Shown: positions 1 through 5,899, numbered from the stretch's first letter. The stretch is 7,557 bases of DNA from Clostridia bacterium (GCA_900767015.1 CAAFXQ010000265.1:1-7557), one strand, 5' to 3'. The notes: generated from the letters alone by a model not told the origin. Numbers and translations are program-made.

Positions 1-13
1 CCCGCGACCACAA

Positions 14-41
14 CTATTCATTATTCACTATTCATTATTCA
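14..41. repeat. Four tandem heptamers (two perfect 14-bp units)
   Basis: The 14-base unit CTATTCATTATTCA occurs twice without a gap (14-27 and 28-41). Each copy is two 7-base units of the form YTATTCA, giving four heptamers in a row. The array lies in AT-rich DNA next to the GC-rich hairpin block, downstream of the uraA terminator. Its function is unknown. It could be the edge of an interspersed repeat or simple slippage; no protein is encoded here. Confidence 0.8.
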
Positions 42-58
42 TTTAAATCCTGCGGCTC

Positions 59-148
59 GGGTACTCTGTTTTCAATCAAGTACCATGAACCCCGGGGGTT
101 GCTGTCTCCCGGTCTTTGGCTGTTTGTCCCCGAAAGTGACGGGCGACC
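59..148. other. GC-rich hairpin-forming block, no gene recognised
   Basis: This block is much more GC-rich than its flanks and contains several inverted repeats. GGTACT (60-65) pairs with AGTACC (79-84). AACCCC followed by GGGGGTT (88-100) is almost palindromic. GTC plus CCCG (126-132) pairs with CGGG plus GAC (140-147), with one bulged C at 144. Outer arms around 97-102 and 143-148 can also pair with a wobble. A short minus-strand reading frame crosses the block and stops inside the heptamer array, but it has no well-placed ribosome site. It may be part of an interspersed repeat or a structured RNA; the sequence alone does not decide. Confidence 0.4.
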
Positions 149-186
149 ATTCACTTGAATTTACTGCTTTTCTCTCCTACCGCCGC

Positions 187-220
187 AAAAAAAATCCCTG
201 CCGATTTTTCGACAGGGATT
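187..220 (-). terminator. Intrinsic terminator of the pyrR-uraA operon
   Basis: On the minus strand an 8-bp stem (AATCCCTG 193-200 with CAGGGATT 213-220) is followed at once by eight T (187-194 read as A on the plus strand). The 12-base loop can add three more pairs. It begins 20 bases after the uraA stop codon, so it closes the operon. Confidence 0.92.
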
Positions 221-240
221 GAAGTTTTTCAGATAACTGT

Positions 241-1635
241 TTATTCAGCACTCTTTTCGGGCTTTGCTTTTGAGAGCATGAGGTTTGTGATGATGCCGAG
301 GATCAGAGCACAGGCAACTGCTGTAAGTGTAATCTTGCCGAAGGTAAGGGTAAGACCGCCGATACCTGCGATAAGGATAACGGAAACAACGAAGAGGTTG
401 CGGTTTTCTTCGAGGTCAACGTCCTTGATCATCTTCAGACCGGAAACGGCGATGAAGCCGTAAAGAGCCATGCAGACGCCGCCCATGACGCAGCTCGGAA
501 TGGAGTTTACGAAAGCGACGAACGGTGAGAAGAAAGCAATCAGCATGGAAAGAATTGCGGCGGTGATGATGGTGGCAACAGAAGCGTTTCTTGTGATGGC
601 AACGCAGGCAACGGATTCACCGTAGGTGGTGTTCGGGCAGCCGCCGAAGAAAGCGCCGACCATGGAGCCTACGCCGTCACCGAGAAGAGTTCTGTGAAGG
701 CCGGGTTCTTTAAGAAGGTCAACTTCAATGATAGAGGAAATGTTTTTGTGGTCAGCAATGTGCTCAGCGAATACTACGAAAGCAACGGGTACATAAGCGA
801 CCGCAAGAGAGCCGATGTAAGCGCCGTCGATTTCCTTGATGCCCTTCGCAGCGGTAAGGAACGTGAAGTCGGGAAGTGAGAAAACGGTAAGACCGGAGAA
901 GACGCTGAAGTCAATGATCTTGAGCGCATCGTTGCCGGTTTTGATTCCGATAACGGTGAAGATTGCCGCAGCGGCATAGCCGGAAAGGATACCGATGATG
1001 AACGGAATCAGCTTGATTCCCTTTTTGCCGTAGGTGGAGCAAAGCATGGTGACGAAAAGAGCAATCAGACCGCAAAGAACGGCGATAAGGGGACTTGCGG
1101 ACGAAACGGCTTCAATCTTATCGACAATCTGTCCGTCCTCGATTGCCTGAGAAGCAACCTCAACCATGTACTTACCCTTTTGAAGATCGCCGATTGCGTT
1201 GGCGGCAAGGGAAAGTCCGATGATGGCAACGGTCGGTCCGATAACCTGCTTGGGCATGAGCTTGTCAATCCAGGCAACGCCTGCGATTTTTACGACAAGA
1301 GCAATTACAACATAAACAAGACCGGCGAAAACCGCACCGATGATAAGGCCTGCATAGCCTGCCTGAACGGAAACCGCACCGGCGAAAGCCGAGGCCATTG
1401 AGCCGAGGAAAGCGAACGAGGAGCCGAGGAAAACGGGGCTTTTTGCCTTGGTGAAGAGAACGTAAACAAGAGTACCTACGCCGGCGCCGAAAAGAGCCGC
1501 AGTCGGCTGCATATCGTGACCGATGATAAGGGGAACAACGAGGGTCGCCGCCATAATCGCAAGAAGCTGCTGAATGGCAAAGACGATCAGCTGTCCGAAT
1601 TTGGGTTTGTCTTTGATGCCGTAGATTAGTTTCAT
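241..1635 (-). CDS. uraA: Uracil permease (NCS2 family, UraA/PyrP)
   Basis: This is an integral-membrane uracil:proton symporter that imports uracil for salvage to UMP. The 464-residue length is normal for NCS2 transporters, and hydrophobic segments run along the whole chain. Family signatures are visible: QQLLAIMAATLVVP at 22-35, SSFAFLG at 72-78, EHIADHKNI at 291-299 and PNTTYGE at 334-340. Glu291 and Glu340 are 49 residues apart, the same spacing as the substrate-binding Glu241 and Glu290 of E. coli UraA, which supports uracil over xanthine/urate as substrate. At the place of E. coli His245 the chain has Asp295 followed by His296. The start ATG has an AGGAGG site (1644-1649) eight bases upstream. 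It lies 85 bases after pyrR on the same strand and shares its promoter, attenuator and terminator, so it should fall when UMP is plentiful. No separate promoter is evident. Confidence 0.96.
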   Translation of the reverse strand: MKLIYGIKDKPKFGQLIVFAIQQLLAIMAATLVVPLIIGHDMQPTAALFGAGVGTLVYVLFTKAKSPVFLGSSFAFLGSMASAFAGAVSVQAGYAGLIIGAVFAGLVYVVIALVVKIAGVAWIDKLMPKQVIGPTVAIIGLSLAANAIGDLQKGKYMVEVASQAIEDGQIVDKIEAVSSASPLIAVLCGLIALFVTMLCSTYGKKGIKLIPFIIGILSGYAAAAIFTVIGIKTGNDALKIIDFSVFSGLTVFSLPDFTFLTAAKGIKEIDGAYIGSLAVAYVPVAFVVFAEHIADHKNISSIIEVDLLKEPGLHRTLLGDGVGSMVGAFFGGCPNTTYGESVACVAITRNASVATIITAAILSMLIAFFSPFVAFVNSIPSCVMGGVCMALYGFIAVSGLKMIKDVDLEENRNLFVVSVILIAGIGGLTLTFGKITLTAVACALILGIITNLMLSKAKPEKSAE

Positions 1636-1701
1636 TTTGTTGACCTCCTGAATTTTTTATAACAGCCGCAAGTCTTCTTTTGAAAGGCTCACTTCTGCTT
1701 C

Positions 1702-1718
1702 AACACGCTGAGCGTGTT
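1702..1718 (-). other. Perfect hairpin between pyrR and uraA
   Basis: A 7-bp perfect inverted repeat (AACACGC with GCGTGTT) with a 3-base loop begins three bases after the pyrR stop codon. On the minus strand it is not followed by a T run, so it is unlikely to terminate. It may stabilise the 3' end of pyrR, mark a processing site or tune expression between the two genes; this is inference. Confidence 0.6.
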
Positions 1719-1720
1719 AT

Positions 1721-2257
1721 TTACTCTTTTTCTTTTTTCAAAAGCCTGACACAGCTTTCGTTTTCGTAGGGCGGAATACACACCATGACGATTTCGTTTC
1801 GTGCGGTCGGTATGTTTTTTCCGACATAATCGGGTCGTATCGGCAACTCCCGGTGACCCCGATCGATTAAAACCGCAAGCTGGATTTTTTTCGGTCGGCC
1901 GATGGAAAGAACGGCGTCGAGTGCCGCACGGCAGGTGCGCCCCGTGAAAATCACGTCGTCAACGAGAATCACGGTTTTCCCGTTTAAATCGAAATCAATC
2001 TGGGTCGAATTGACTTTTGCGTCAGGCGAAAGCGTCGTAATATCGTCCCGGTAAAAGGTGATGTCAAGTGTGCCGGTTTCGGTTTTCGCCCCGAGCCTTT
2101 CAAGGTTTGCGGCGATGATTTTCGAAAGCTCAATGCCCCGGCGTTTGATTCCGATAATACAAAGGTTGTCGGTGGATTCGTTCTTTTCGATTATTTCGTG
2201 AGAAATCCGCATAAGCGCTCTTGTCATGCCGAGTTCGTCCATCAATACCGCTGACAT
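1721..2257 (-). CDS. pyrR: PyrR: pyrimidine operon attenuator / uracil phosphoribosyltransferase
   Basis: PyrR is a cytosolic RNA-binding regulator that, with UMP or UTP bound, promotes early transcription termination of pyrimidine genes. Many members also make UMP from uracil and PRPP. The 178-residue length is typical. The type I phosphoribosyltransferase fold is shown by IGIKRRG at 35-41, LDITFYRDD at 64-72, the PRPP-binding motif VILVDDVIFTGRT at 96-108 (acidic pair Asp100-Asp101) and DRGHRELPIRPDYVGKNIPT at 132-151, all very close to the Bacillus protein. The start ATG has an AGAAGG site (2265-2270) seven bases upstream. Its leader carries a PyrR-binding hairpin and terminator, so it is autoregulated. 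The downstream partner is uraA; no de novo pyrimidine genes are in the window, so this copy controls uptake and salvage here. Confidence 0.97.
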   Translation of the reverse strand: MSAVLMDELGMTRALMRISHEIIEKNESTDNLCIIGIKRRGIELSKIIAANLERLGAKTETGTLDITFYRDDITTLSPDAKVNSTQIDFDLNGKTVILVDDVIFTGRTCRAALDAVLSIGRPKKIQLAVLIDRGHRELPIRPDYVGKNIPTARNEIVMVCIPPYENESCVRLLKKEKE

Positions 2258-2280
2258 TGTTTCACCTTCTTGTCTTTAAT

Positions 2281-2308
2281 AAAAAAAGCCCTGCCCTCCG
2301 GCAAGACT
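2281..2308 (-). terminator. PyrR-controlled attenuator terminator in the pyrR leader
   Basis: On the minus strand AGTCTTGCC (2300-2308) pairs with GGCAGGGCT (2287-2295) around a GGAG loop, with two G-T wobbles, and runs into seven T (2281-2287 as A on plus). It lies 23 bases before the pyrR start codon, so it acts inside the leader and not at a gene end. Its 5' arm can instead pair with an upstream leader segment (2361-2369), giving an antiterminator. Confidence 0.9.
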
Positions 2309-2318
2309 CAACAAACCG

Positions 2319-2344
2319 ATTTACCCCTTTGAAAGCGGGTAAAC
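2319..2344 (-). promoter_or_regulatory. Middle hairpin of the pyrR leader
   Basis: On the minus strand GTTTACCC (2337-2344) pairs with GGGTAAAT (2319-2326) around a loop that can itself close partly. It lies between the PyrR-binding hairpin and the terminator, so it would sit inside the large loop of the antiterminator form and could fold in both states. Confidence 0.6.
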
Positions 2345-2358
2345 CGAATTTCTATGAA

Positions 2359-2394
2359 CATCTTGTCGGTTTCACGGAACCGAATTTAAAGACG
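2359..2394 (-). promoter_or_regulatory. PyrR-binding anti-antiterminator hairpin
   Basis: Read on the minus strand, the lower stem CGTCTT (2389-2394) pairs with AAGATG (2359-2364). An internal bulge (TAAAT against a single C) follows, then an upper stem TCGGTT (2378-2383) with AACCGA (2366-2371) and a six-base loop CCGTGA. This matches the known PyrR site architecture: two stems, an A-rich bulge on the 5' side and a CNGNGA hexaloop. PyrR-UMP binding would hold this fold. When it opens, 2361-2369 can pair with 2298-2306 (eight of nine bases), which breaks the terminator and permits pyrR-uraA transcription. Confidence 0.88.
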
Positions 2395-2410
2395 GTTTTT
2401 ATCTTCATAG

Positions 2411-2439
2411 ATTCTATCATACTCGACTTCAATTGTAAA
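2411..2439 (-). promoter_or_regulatory. Sigma-A-type promoter of pyrR-uraA
   Basis: On the minus strand a -35 box TTTACA (2434-2439) is followed by 17 bases and a -10 box TAGAAT (2411-2416). Transcription would start near 2404, just ahead of the PyrR-binding hairpin, giving a leader of about 147 bases. This position fits the attenuation model exactly. Confidence 0.85.
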
Positions 2440-2478
2440 CCCCGAAAAAGGAATTTCAAAAATTTTGTAAGATCTCAT

Positions 2479-2522
2479 AAAACCGAGCGTTTTTAGCGGC
2501 CTTTTCTCGGCTGATTGCCGAG
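2479..2522 (-). terminator. Possible weak terminator after the HD gene
   Basis: A perfect hairpin, CTCGGC (2506-2511) with GCCGAG (2517-2522), follows three bases after the HD-gene stop, but on the minus strand it runs into AAAA and not T. An alternative fold pairs the same segment (2506-2510) with 2483-2487 and is followed by TTTT (2479-2482 as A on plus). The two folds exclude each other. The second is a plausible but weak terminator with a long loop. Confidence 0.4.
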
Positions 2523-2524
2523 GT

Positions 2525-3184
2525 TCAGATCAGCGGCTGGTCATTGATAATCAGCTTAAAGGAAAGCCCGATTGATTCCGCCGCCTTGCGGCACATAATC
2601 ATGCGGTTCATGAAGATTTCGAAGTAGTCCATGATGGAGCCGTATTCTGTGTCGACGGTAAGCCGTAACGTGATATACTTGTTGTCGGGGCTGATTTTCA
2701 GTGTCGATTTTTCAACCGAATAATTGACCCGGTCGTGAATATCAAAGGTCGTCTTGTCCCGGTTTCTGACCCGGCTTCGCCGTACGTCCGACTTGTCCGC
2801 AAGTATCAGGGCGGCGGCGACGGGATTGACGGCAACGCCCGTGCCTTCGTCGTGGTTGCCGACGGCGGAAACAATATCCGCCACGTCCTCGGGCGGCATA
2901 CCCATGTCGCTCAGAAGACGGAACACCATGATGCCGCTGCTTTGCGAGTGGGCACAGCGGTTGACCATGTTACCGATATCGTGAAGATAGCCGGCGATTT
3001 TTGCGTTTTCAACAACATGCTCGCTGTAACCGAGCGTCGTAAGAATGTTGCCGGCAACGTCGCTGACCCTTGTGACGTGGGCGAAGCTGTGTTCGGTAAA
3101 GCCGAGAGCGGCGAGCGACTCGTCGGCCTTTTTGATATAGGTTCGGATTGTTTCATCGGATTTGATTTTTTCGTAAAAACTCAT
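2525..3184 (-). CDS. HD-domain hydrolase (predicted metal-dependent phosphohydrolase)
   Basis: This is a soluble single-domain protein of 219 residues from the HD superfamily; the substrate is not known. Candidate metal ligands are His36, the His68-Asp69 pair in GYLHDIGN, His79, His111 in GNHDE and Asp130 in LILADKSDV. The following ADKSDVRRSRVRNRD and FDIHDRVNY blocks (129-155) are strongly conserved in a clostridial HD family of the same length, so the protein appears intact. I chose the ATG at 3184 because AGGAG (3192-3196) lies seven bases upstream. A longer reading frame to 3295 would run back into the preceding gene and adds an unconvincing N-terminus. It follows the GDPD gene by 34 bases and is probably cotranscribed with it. 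A nucleotide or phosphate-ester substrate is a family-level guess. Confidence 0.88.
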   Translation of the reverse strand: MSFYEKIKSDETIRTYIKKADESLAALGFTEHSFAHVTRVSDVAGNILTTLGYSEHVVENAKIAGYLHDIGNMVNRCAHSQSSGIMVFRLLSDMGMPPEDVADIVSAVGNHDEGTGVAVNPVAAALILADKSDVRRSRVRNRDKTTFDIHDRVNYSVEKSTLKISPDNKYITLRLTVDTEYGSIMDYFEIFMNRMIMCRKAAESIGLSFKLIINDQPLI

Positions 3185-3191
3185 AAGGCTG

Positions 3192-3196
3192 CTCCT
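3192..3196 (-). promoter_or_regulatory. Ribosome site that fixes the HD-gene start
   Basis: AGGAG on the minus strand lies seven bases ahead of the ATG at 3184. No comparable site precedes the upstream in-frame ATG at 3295, so the shorter protein is preferred. Confidence 0.8.
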
Positions 3197-3218
3197 GTTT
3201 ATACAGACCCTCGTCTGC

Positions 3219-4058
3219 TTACGGTAAAATTTTATTTGTTGTAATGAGCTCAGCGCCGAAGTGTACCGCAAAATCGGCGTAAAGCGGATTATCAACCGTC
3301 CATGCGCCGATTTTTATACCGTTCTCCCTTGCGTAGCGAAGGGCGCCGAGGCTTTTATAAAGGTCTTTATGGTTGTAGTCAATGCCCGTGTTTCCGTTTT
3401 TCAGGCAAAAATCAATATCGTCTCTTGTCGGTGCATGAACAAGAAGCATCATTTCCGTTTCGGGAAGAAGCGGACGAAGCTTTTCGAGATACTCTCTTTC
3501 AAAAGATATTATGACCGCTTTTTGGTCAAGCTTTTCGTTTTTCAAAAGCTTTGCAAGATCCGGAAAACAGGTTGTGTCACATTCCTTGACCTCAATAATC
3601 GGAACGATATCGCTGTGTTTGCAGACGGCAAGCGCTTCTTCGAGTGTCGGGATTTTCAGGTCGGGGTAATTCTTGATTCCGTTTCCGCTGTCTATCGAAA
3701 GCTTCTTGATTTCCTCGAGCGTAAACGAGGATACTGCACCCGCCCCGTCCGTCATATCGTCCACGGTGTCGTTGTGAATGACGACCCATTCGCCGTCCTT
3801 TGTGGTGTGAATATCAATTTCAAAGCCCCAGAAGCCGTACTTCGCCGCCTCCTCGATTGCGGGCACCGTGTTTTGCGGATAAAGAGAACTCAGGCCCCTG
3901 TGGGCGGCTAACTTCGGTGCGTTTTCGCCTTTGAGCGTAACACTCATACTGCTTTTGACCGTTGGCATCAGCTTTGACGGTACAGTGATGACCGCAAGCA
4001 ACAGAACAATGACCGACAGAATGATAATAAAAATTTTTAAGCCGTTTCTTTTCTTCAT
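3219..4058 (-). CDS. Membrane-anchored glycerophosphodiester phosphodiesterase
   Basis: GDPD-family enzymes hydrolyse glycerophosphodiesters to glycerol 3-phosphate and an alcohol, a step in phospholipid or teichoic-acid turnover. The 279-residue chain starts with a positively charged end and one hydrophobic helix at about 9-28, so the catalytic domain should sit outside the membrane on a signal anchor; no lipobox is seen. The TIM-barrel motifs are complete: His53-Arg54 (AAHRG), Glu80 and Asp82 (FEIDIH), His95 (VIHND), Glu156 and Lys158 (IIEVK) and the late GAWTVD at 251-256. The ATG at 4058 has GGAGAG (4065-4070) six bases upstream. It is the first gene of a two-gene unit with the HD hydrolase. 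The exact substrate is not readable from sequence. Confidence 0.93.
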   Translation of the reverse strand: MKKRNGLKIFIIILSVIVLLLAVITVPSKLMPTVKSSMSVTLKGENAPKLAAHRGLSSLYPQNTVPAIEEAAKYGFWGFEIDIHTTKDGEWVVIHNDTVDDMTDGAGAVSSFTLEEIKKLSIDSGNGIKNYPDLKIPTLEEALAVCKHSDIVPIIEVKECDTTCFPDLAKLLKNEKLDQKAVIISFEREYLEKLRPLLPETEMMLLVHAPTRDDIDFCLKNGNTGIDYNHKDLYKSLGALRYARENGIKIGAWTVDNPLYADFAVHFGAELITTNKILP

Positions 4059-4089
4059 ATATATCTCTCCGTTCTTTCAGGTTGGTTTC

Positions 4090-4118
4090 ATTATAGCGCA
4101 CCGAAGCCGAAACTTCAA
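4090..4118 (-). promoter_or_regulatory. Promoter of the GDPD-HD operon
   Basis: On the minus strand TTGAAG (4113-4118) is followed by 17 bases and a perfect TATAAT (4090-4095). The predicted transcript start near 4083 leaves a leader of about 25 bases before the GDPD ATG, too short for a riboswitch. Confidence 0.85.
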
Positions 4119-4173
4119 GTACGGATATGTTGTAACAAATAACAAATTAAAACCGGACTGAGCGGCGGAATTG

Positions 4174-4202
4174 TTGACTTTTTATACACATTGAGATACA
4201 AT
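4174..4202 (+). promoter_or_regulatory. Promoter of the DUF2804 gene
   Basis: TTGACT (4174-4179), 17 bases, then TACAAT (4197-4202), close to the sigma-A consensus. It is divergent from the GDPD promoter, with 55 bases between the two -35 boxes. The leader to the ATG at 4240 is about 30 bases and contains AGGAG at 4227-4231. Confidence 0.85.
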
Positions 4203-4239
4203 ACAAAAGGAGAAAAATACGAACAAAGGAGACTATTTT

Positions 4240-5280
4240 ATGAACAGACAAAACGAAATCAAGTGTACCACCCCTCTTCTGGGCAACAACGGCCAGTTGT
4301 TTAACCCCGGCTACTGCAAGCGCAATCTTTTCGAATATAACCGGGAAAAGATCAGTGCCTCCAAATGGAGAGTCAAGGAGTGGGATTTTTATCAGATTTC
4401 CGACGGCGAATATATGGTACAGCTGAACTTTTTCAATATTTCAATCGCAAGTGCTCTCACGGCGGAAATCCGAAACCTGAGAACCGGAGAAGCGGTTTCG
4501 GATATGGCGGTGGAGCTTTTGACCGCCGATAAGAATTTTCTTGACAGAAACGGAGATCAGCCCTCGCATTTTGAATATCAAAAAGGGTCAAGAAGCTGTG
4601 TTTTCGATACGGGACTTTATACAAAATATCTGCGCTTTCAGGGTAAATGGCAGGGAAAGCCGTTTACGATTGAGCTGACGGGCGAAAAGATGAAGGATCA
4701 CGAAAGCATCACGATTGCAACGCCGTTCGATAAAAAGGGTCATTTCTTTTTTACGCAAAAGCTCAACTGTATGCCGACCGAGGGTGTTGTCCGCTGGGGA
4801 GACGGAAGGGAATACCGCTTCAATAAGAGCAATACCTACATGGTTCTTGACTGGGGAAGAGGCGTCTGGCCGTACAGCAATATGTGGTATTGGGCGAACG
4901 GAAGCACACGACTTCCCGACGGCAAGCTGTTCGGTTTTGAACTGACCTGGGGCTTCGGAGACGAAAGCAACGCAACCGAAACCGCTGTCTTTTATGACGG
5001 GAAATGTCATAAGATCGGTGCGGCTTCTCTTGAAACCGATCCCGAAATCGGCGAAAGCTGGATGAAGCCGTGGCACTTTATCTCTGAGGACGGGCGTTTT
5101 GATATGGTCATGACGCCGTATTACGATAATTTCAATAATATGATGCCGTTTAATCTTGTGGGAATGCGGACACATCAGGTGCACGGCCTTTGGAGCGGCA
5201 CCGTAATTCTTGACGACGGCACGAAGCTTACCATCAAGGATATGTATGCGTTTTGCGAAAAGGTTTATAACAAGTGGTAA
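4240..5280 (+). CDS. DUF2804 family protein, function unknown
   Basis: This is a 346-residue soluble protein without signal peptide or membrane segment. I recognise DUF2804 from its central block: DWGRGVWPYSNMWYW at 204-218, then FGFELTWGFGDESNATE at 231-247 and FYDGKCHKIG at 251-260, plus the C-terminal HQVHGLWSGTV at 312-322. The chain is rich in Trp, Tyr and Phe and alternates short polar and hydrophobic stretches, which suggests a beta-rich fold. The length is normal for the family and no part is missing. The ATG has AGGAG (4227-4231) eight bases upstream. It is the only plus-strand protein gene here, with its own strong promoter and terminator, so it is a single-gene unit. No biochemical role is known to me; the neighbours do not suggest one. 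Confidence 0.9.
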   Translation: MNRQNEIKCTTPLLGNNGQLFNPGYCKRNLFEYNREKISASKWRVKEWDFYQISDGEYMVQLNFFNISIASALTAEIRNLRTGEAVSDMAVELLTADKNFLDRNGDQPSHFEYQKGSRSCVFDTGLYTKYLRFQGKWQGKPFTIELTGEKMKDHESITIATPFDKKGHFFFTQKLNCMPTEGVVRWGDGREYRFNKSNTYMVLDWGRGVWPYSNMWYWANGSTRLPDGKLFGFELTWGFGDESNATETAVFYDGKCHKIGAASLETDPEIGESWMKPWHFISEDGRFDMVMTPYYDNFNNMMPFNLVGMRTHQVHGLWSGTVILDDGTKLTIKDMYAFCEKVYNKW

Positions 5281-5318
5281 GCATGCCGGCTTTCGGTTTT
5301 TCAATTCAATACGGTTTT

Positions 5319-5350
5319 CGGACGGTCAGTATCAGACCGTCCGATTTTTT
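5319..5350 (+). terminator. Intrinsic terminator of the DUF2804 gene
   Basis: A perfect 9-bp stem, CGGACGGTC (5319-5327) with GACCGTCCG (5335-5343), a 7-base loop, then A and six T (5345-5350). It begins 38 bases after the stop codon. Confidence 0.95.
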
Positions 5351-5377
5351 AGAGGTTGCCTTTAGATTATCGGAAAG

Positions 5378-5404
5378 AAAAACGGTGCAGCTGATGCTGC
5401 ACCG
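5378..5404 (-). terminator. Intrinsic terminator of the small exported-protein gene
   Basis: On the minus strand a perfect 9-bp stem (5396-5404 with 5383-5391, arms CGGTGCAGC and GCTGCACCG) with a 4-base loop runs into five T (5378-5382 as A on plus). It lies 25 bases after the stop codon and stands tail to tail with the DUF2804 terminator. Confidence 0.93.
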
Positions 5405-5429
5405 CTCAATAATGGGTTTCATTAAATGA

Positions 5430-5765
5430 TTATTTATTTCCGAGAATTGTGTCAAGCTGGCTGAACATATCAAGAATCATCTGGAAAAATTCGTTGATAC
5501 GGTTGAGTATCTGCTGGAAGAATGATACCTTCTCAAGAATTTCCTTGTCCGTTCCGGTCGCATGAATCTGTGTTTCCGTTTCCGATTCGGGCGGAGCAGG
5601 CGGAACAAAGGTCAGATCGTCCGGATTCTGGGTTGCGGGAGTAGTTGTAACCGTTTCAGAGGAAGGATCAATAAAGGCTCCTCCGGCAAAGGCCGGACAA
5701 ATGAAAACGGATAACGCTAAGAGTGCCGCAAGAACGGCGGCAGTGATTTTTTTACAGTTTTTCAT
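5430..5765 (-). CDS. Small exported protein of unknown function
   Basis: I do not recognise a family. The 111-residue product has a clear Sec signal peptide: Lys-rich start, hydrophobic core about 8-23 and an Ala-Phe-Ala cleavage motif at about 25-27. The mature part begins with a low-complexity linker rich in Thr, Pro, Ser and Glu (about 34-73), including PPAPPESETETQ. It ends with an amphipathic helix of about 34 residues (74-107), rich in Phe, Ile, Leu and Met, with Gln, Asn, Glu and Asp on the other face. There is no lipobox Cys, LPXTG motif or membrane anchor, so release or surface association is likely. The ATG has AGAAGG (5775-5780) nine bases upstream and the gene has its own promoter and terminator, which argues that it is real despite its size. 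The helix could drive oligomerisation or membrane contact; this is inference. Confidence 0.82.
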   Translation of the reverse strand: MKNCKKITAAVLAALLALSVFICPAFAGGAFIDPSSETVTTTPATQNPDDLTFVPPAPPESETETQIHATGTDKEILEKVSFFQQILNRINEFFQMILDMFSQLDTILGNK

Positions 5766-5813
5766 AAAATATAACCTTCTTTCGTTAATAAAAAGTTAAC
5801 ATTCATCAAGGTT

Positions 5814-5842
5814 ATTATAACAGCTTGCTTTGCTTTTGGCAA
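5814..5842 (-). promoter_or_regulatory. Promoter of the small exported-protein gene
   Basis: On the minus strand TTGCCA (5837-5842), 17 bases, then TATAAT (5814-5819). The predicted leader is about 40 bases. It lies between the glyQS stop codon and the small gene. No clear terminator follows glyQS, so read-through from glyQS may add to expression. Confidence 0.82.
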
Positions 5843-5899
5843 CAGCTTTTTACAAATCCAATAATTTTTAACTCTTTAGATTTGACCCGCTCCCAAGAT

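Noticed and set aside
47..80. Resemblance between the left block and the right-edge RNA (shared TACTCTGT and TTTCAA words on opposite strands)
   Set aside because: Only short words match and their spacing differs, so it is not enough to call a shared repeat without a genome search.
32..151. Minus-strand frame of about 39 codons from a GTG near 151
   Set aside because: The nearest AGGAG is over 20 bases from the GTG, the frame ends inside the heptamer array, and the DNA is dominated by hairpins.
1636..1720. Second PyrR attenuator or separate promoter before uraA
   Set aside because: No CNGNGA hairpin, no T-run terminator and no -35 box at a correct distance from the TATAAA-like word were found.
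2221..2496. Plus-strand reading frame of 91 codons over the pyrR leader
   Set aside because: The stretch is explained by the PyrR attenuator and promoter on the other strand; there is no ribosome site.
2735..3244. Plus-strand reading frame of 169 codons opposite the HD gene
   Set aside because: It is antisense to a well-supported gene and has no recognisable domain.
3185..3295. N-terminal extension of the HD protein by 37 codons
   Set aside because: It overlaps the end of the GDPD gene, lacks a ribosome site and is not HD-like; the ATG at 3184 has AGGAG at a good distance.
3261..3911. Plus-strand reading frame of 216 codons opposite the GDPD gene
   Set aside because: It is antisense to a gene with all catalytic motifs, and its product is not family-like.
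4588..5304. Minus-strand reading frame of 238 codons opposite the DUF2804 gene
   Set aside because: It is a shadow of a conserved gene with its own promoter and terminator; no domain is seen in the antisense product.
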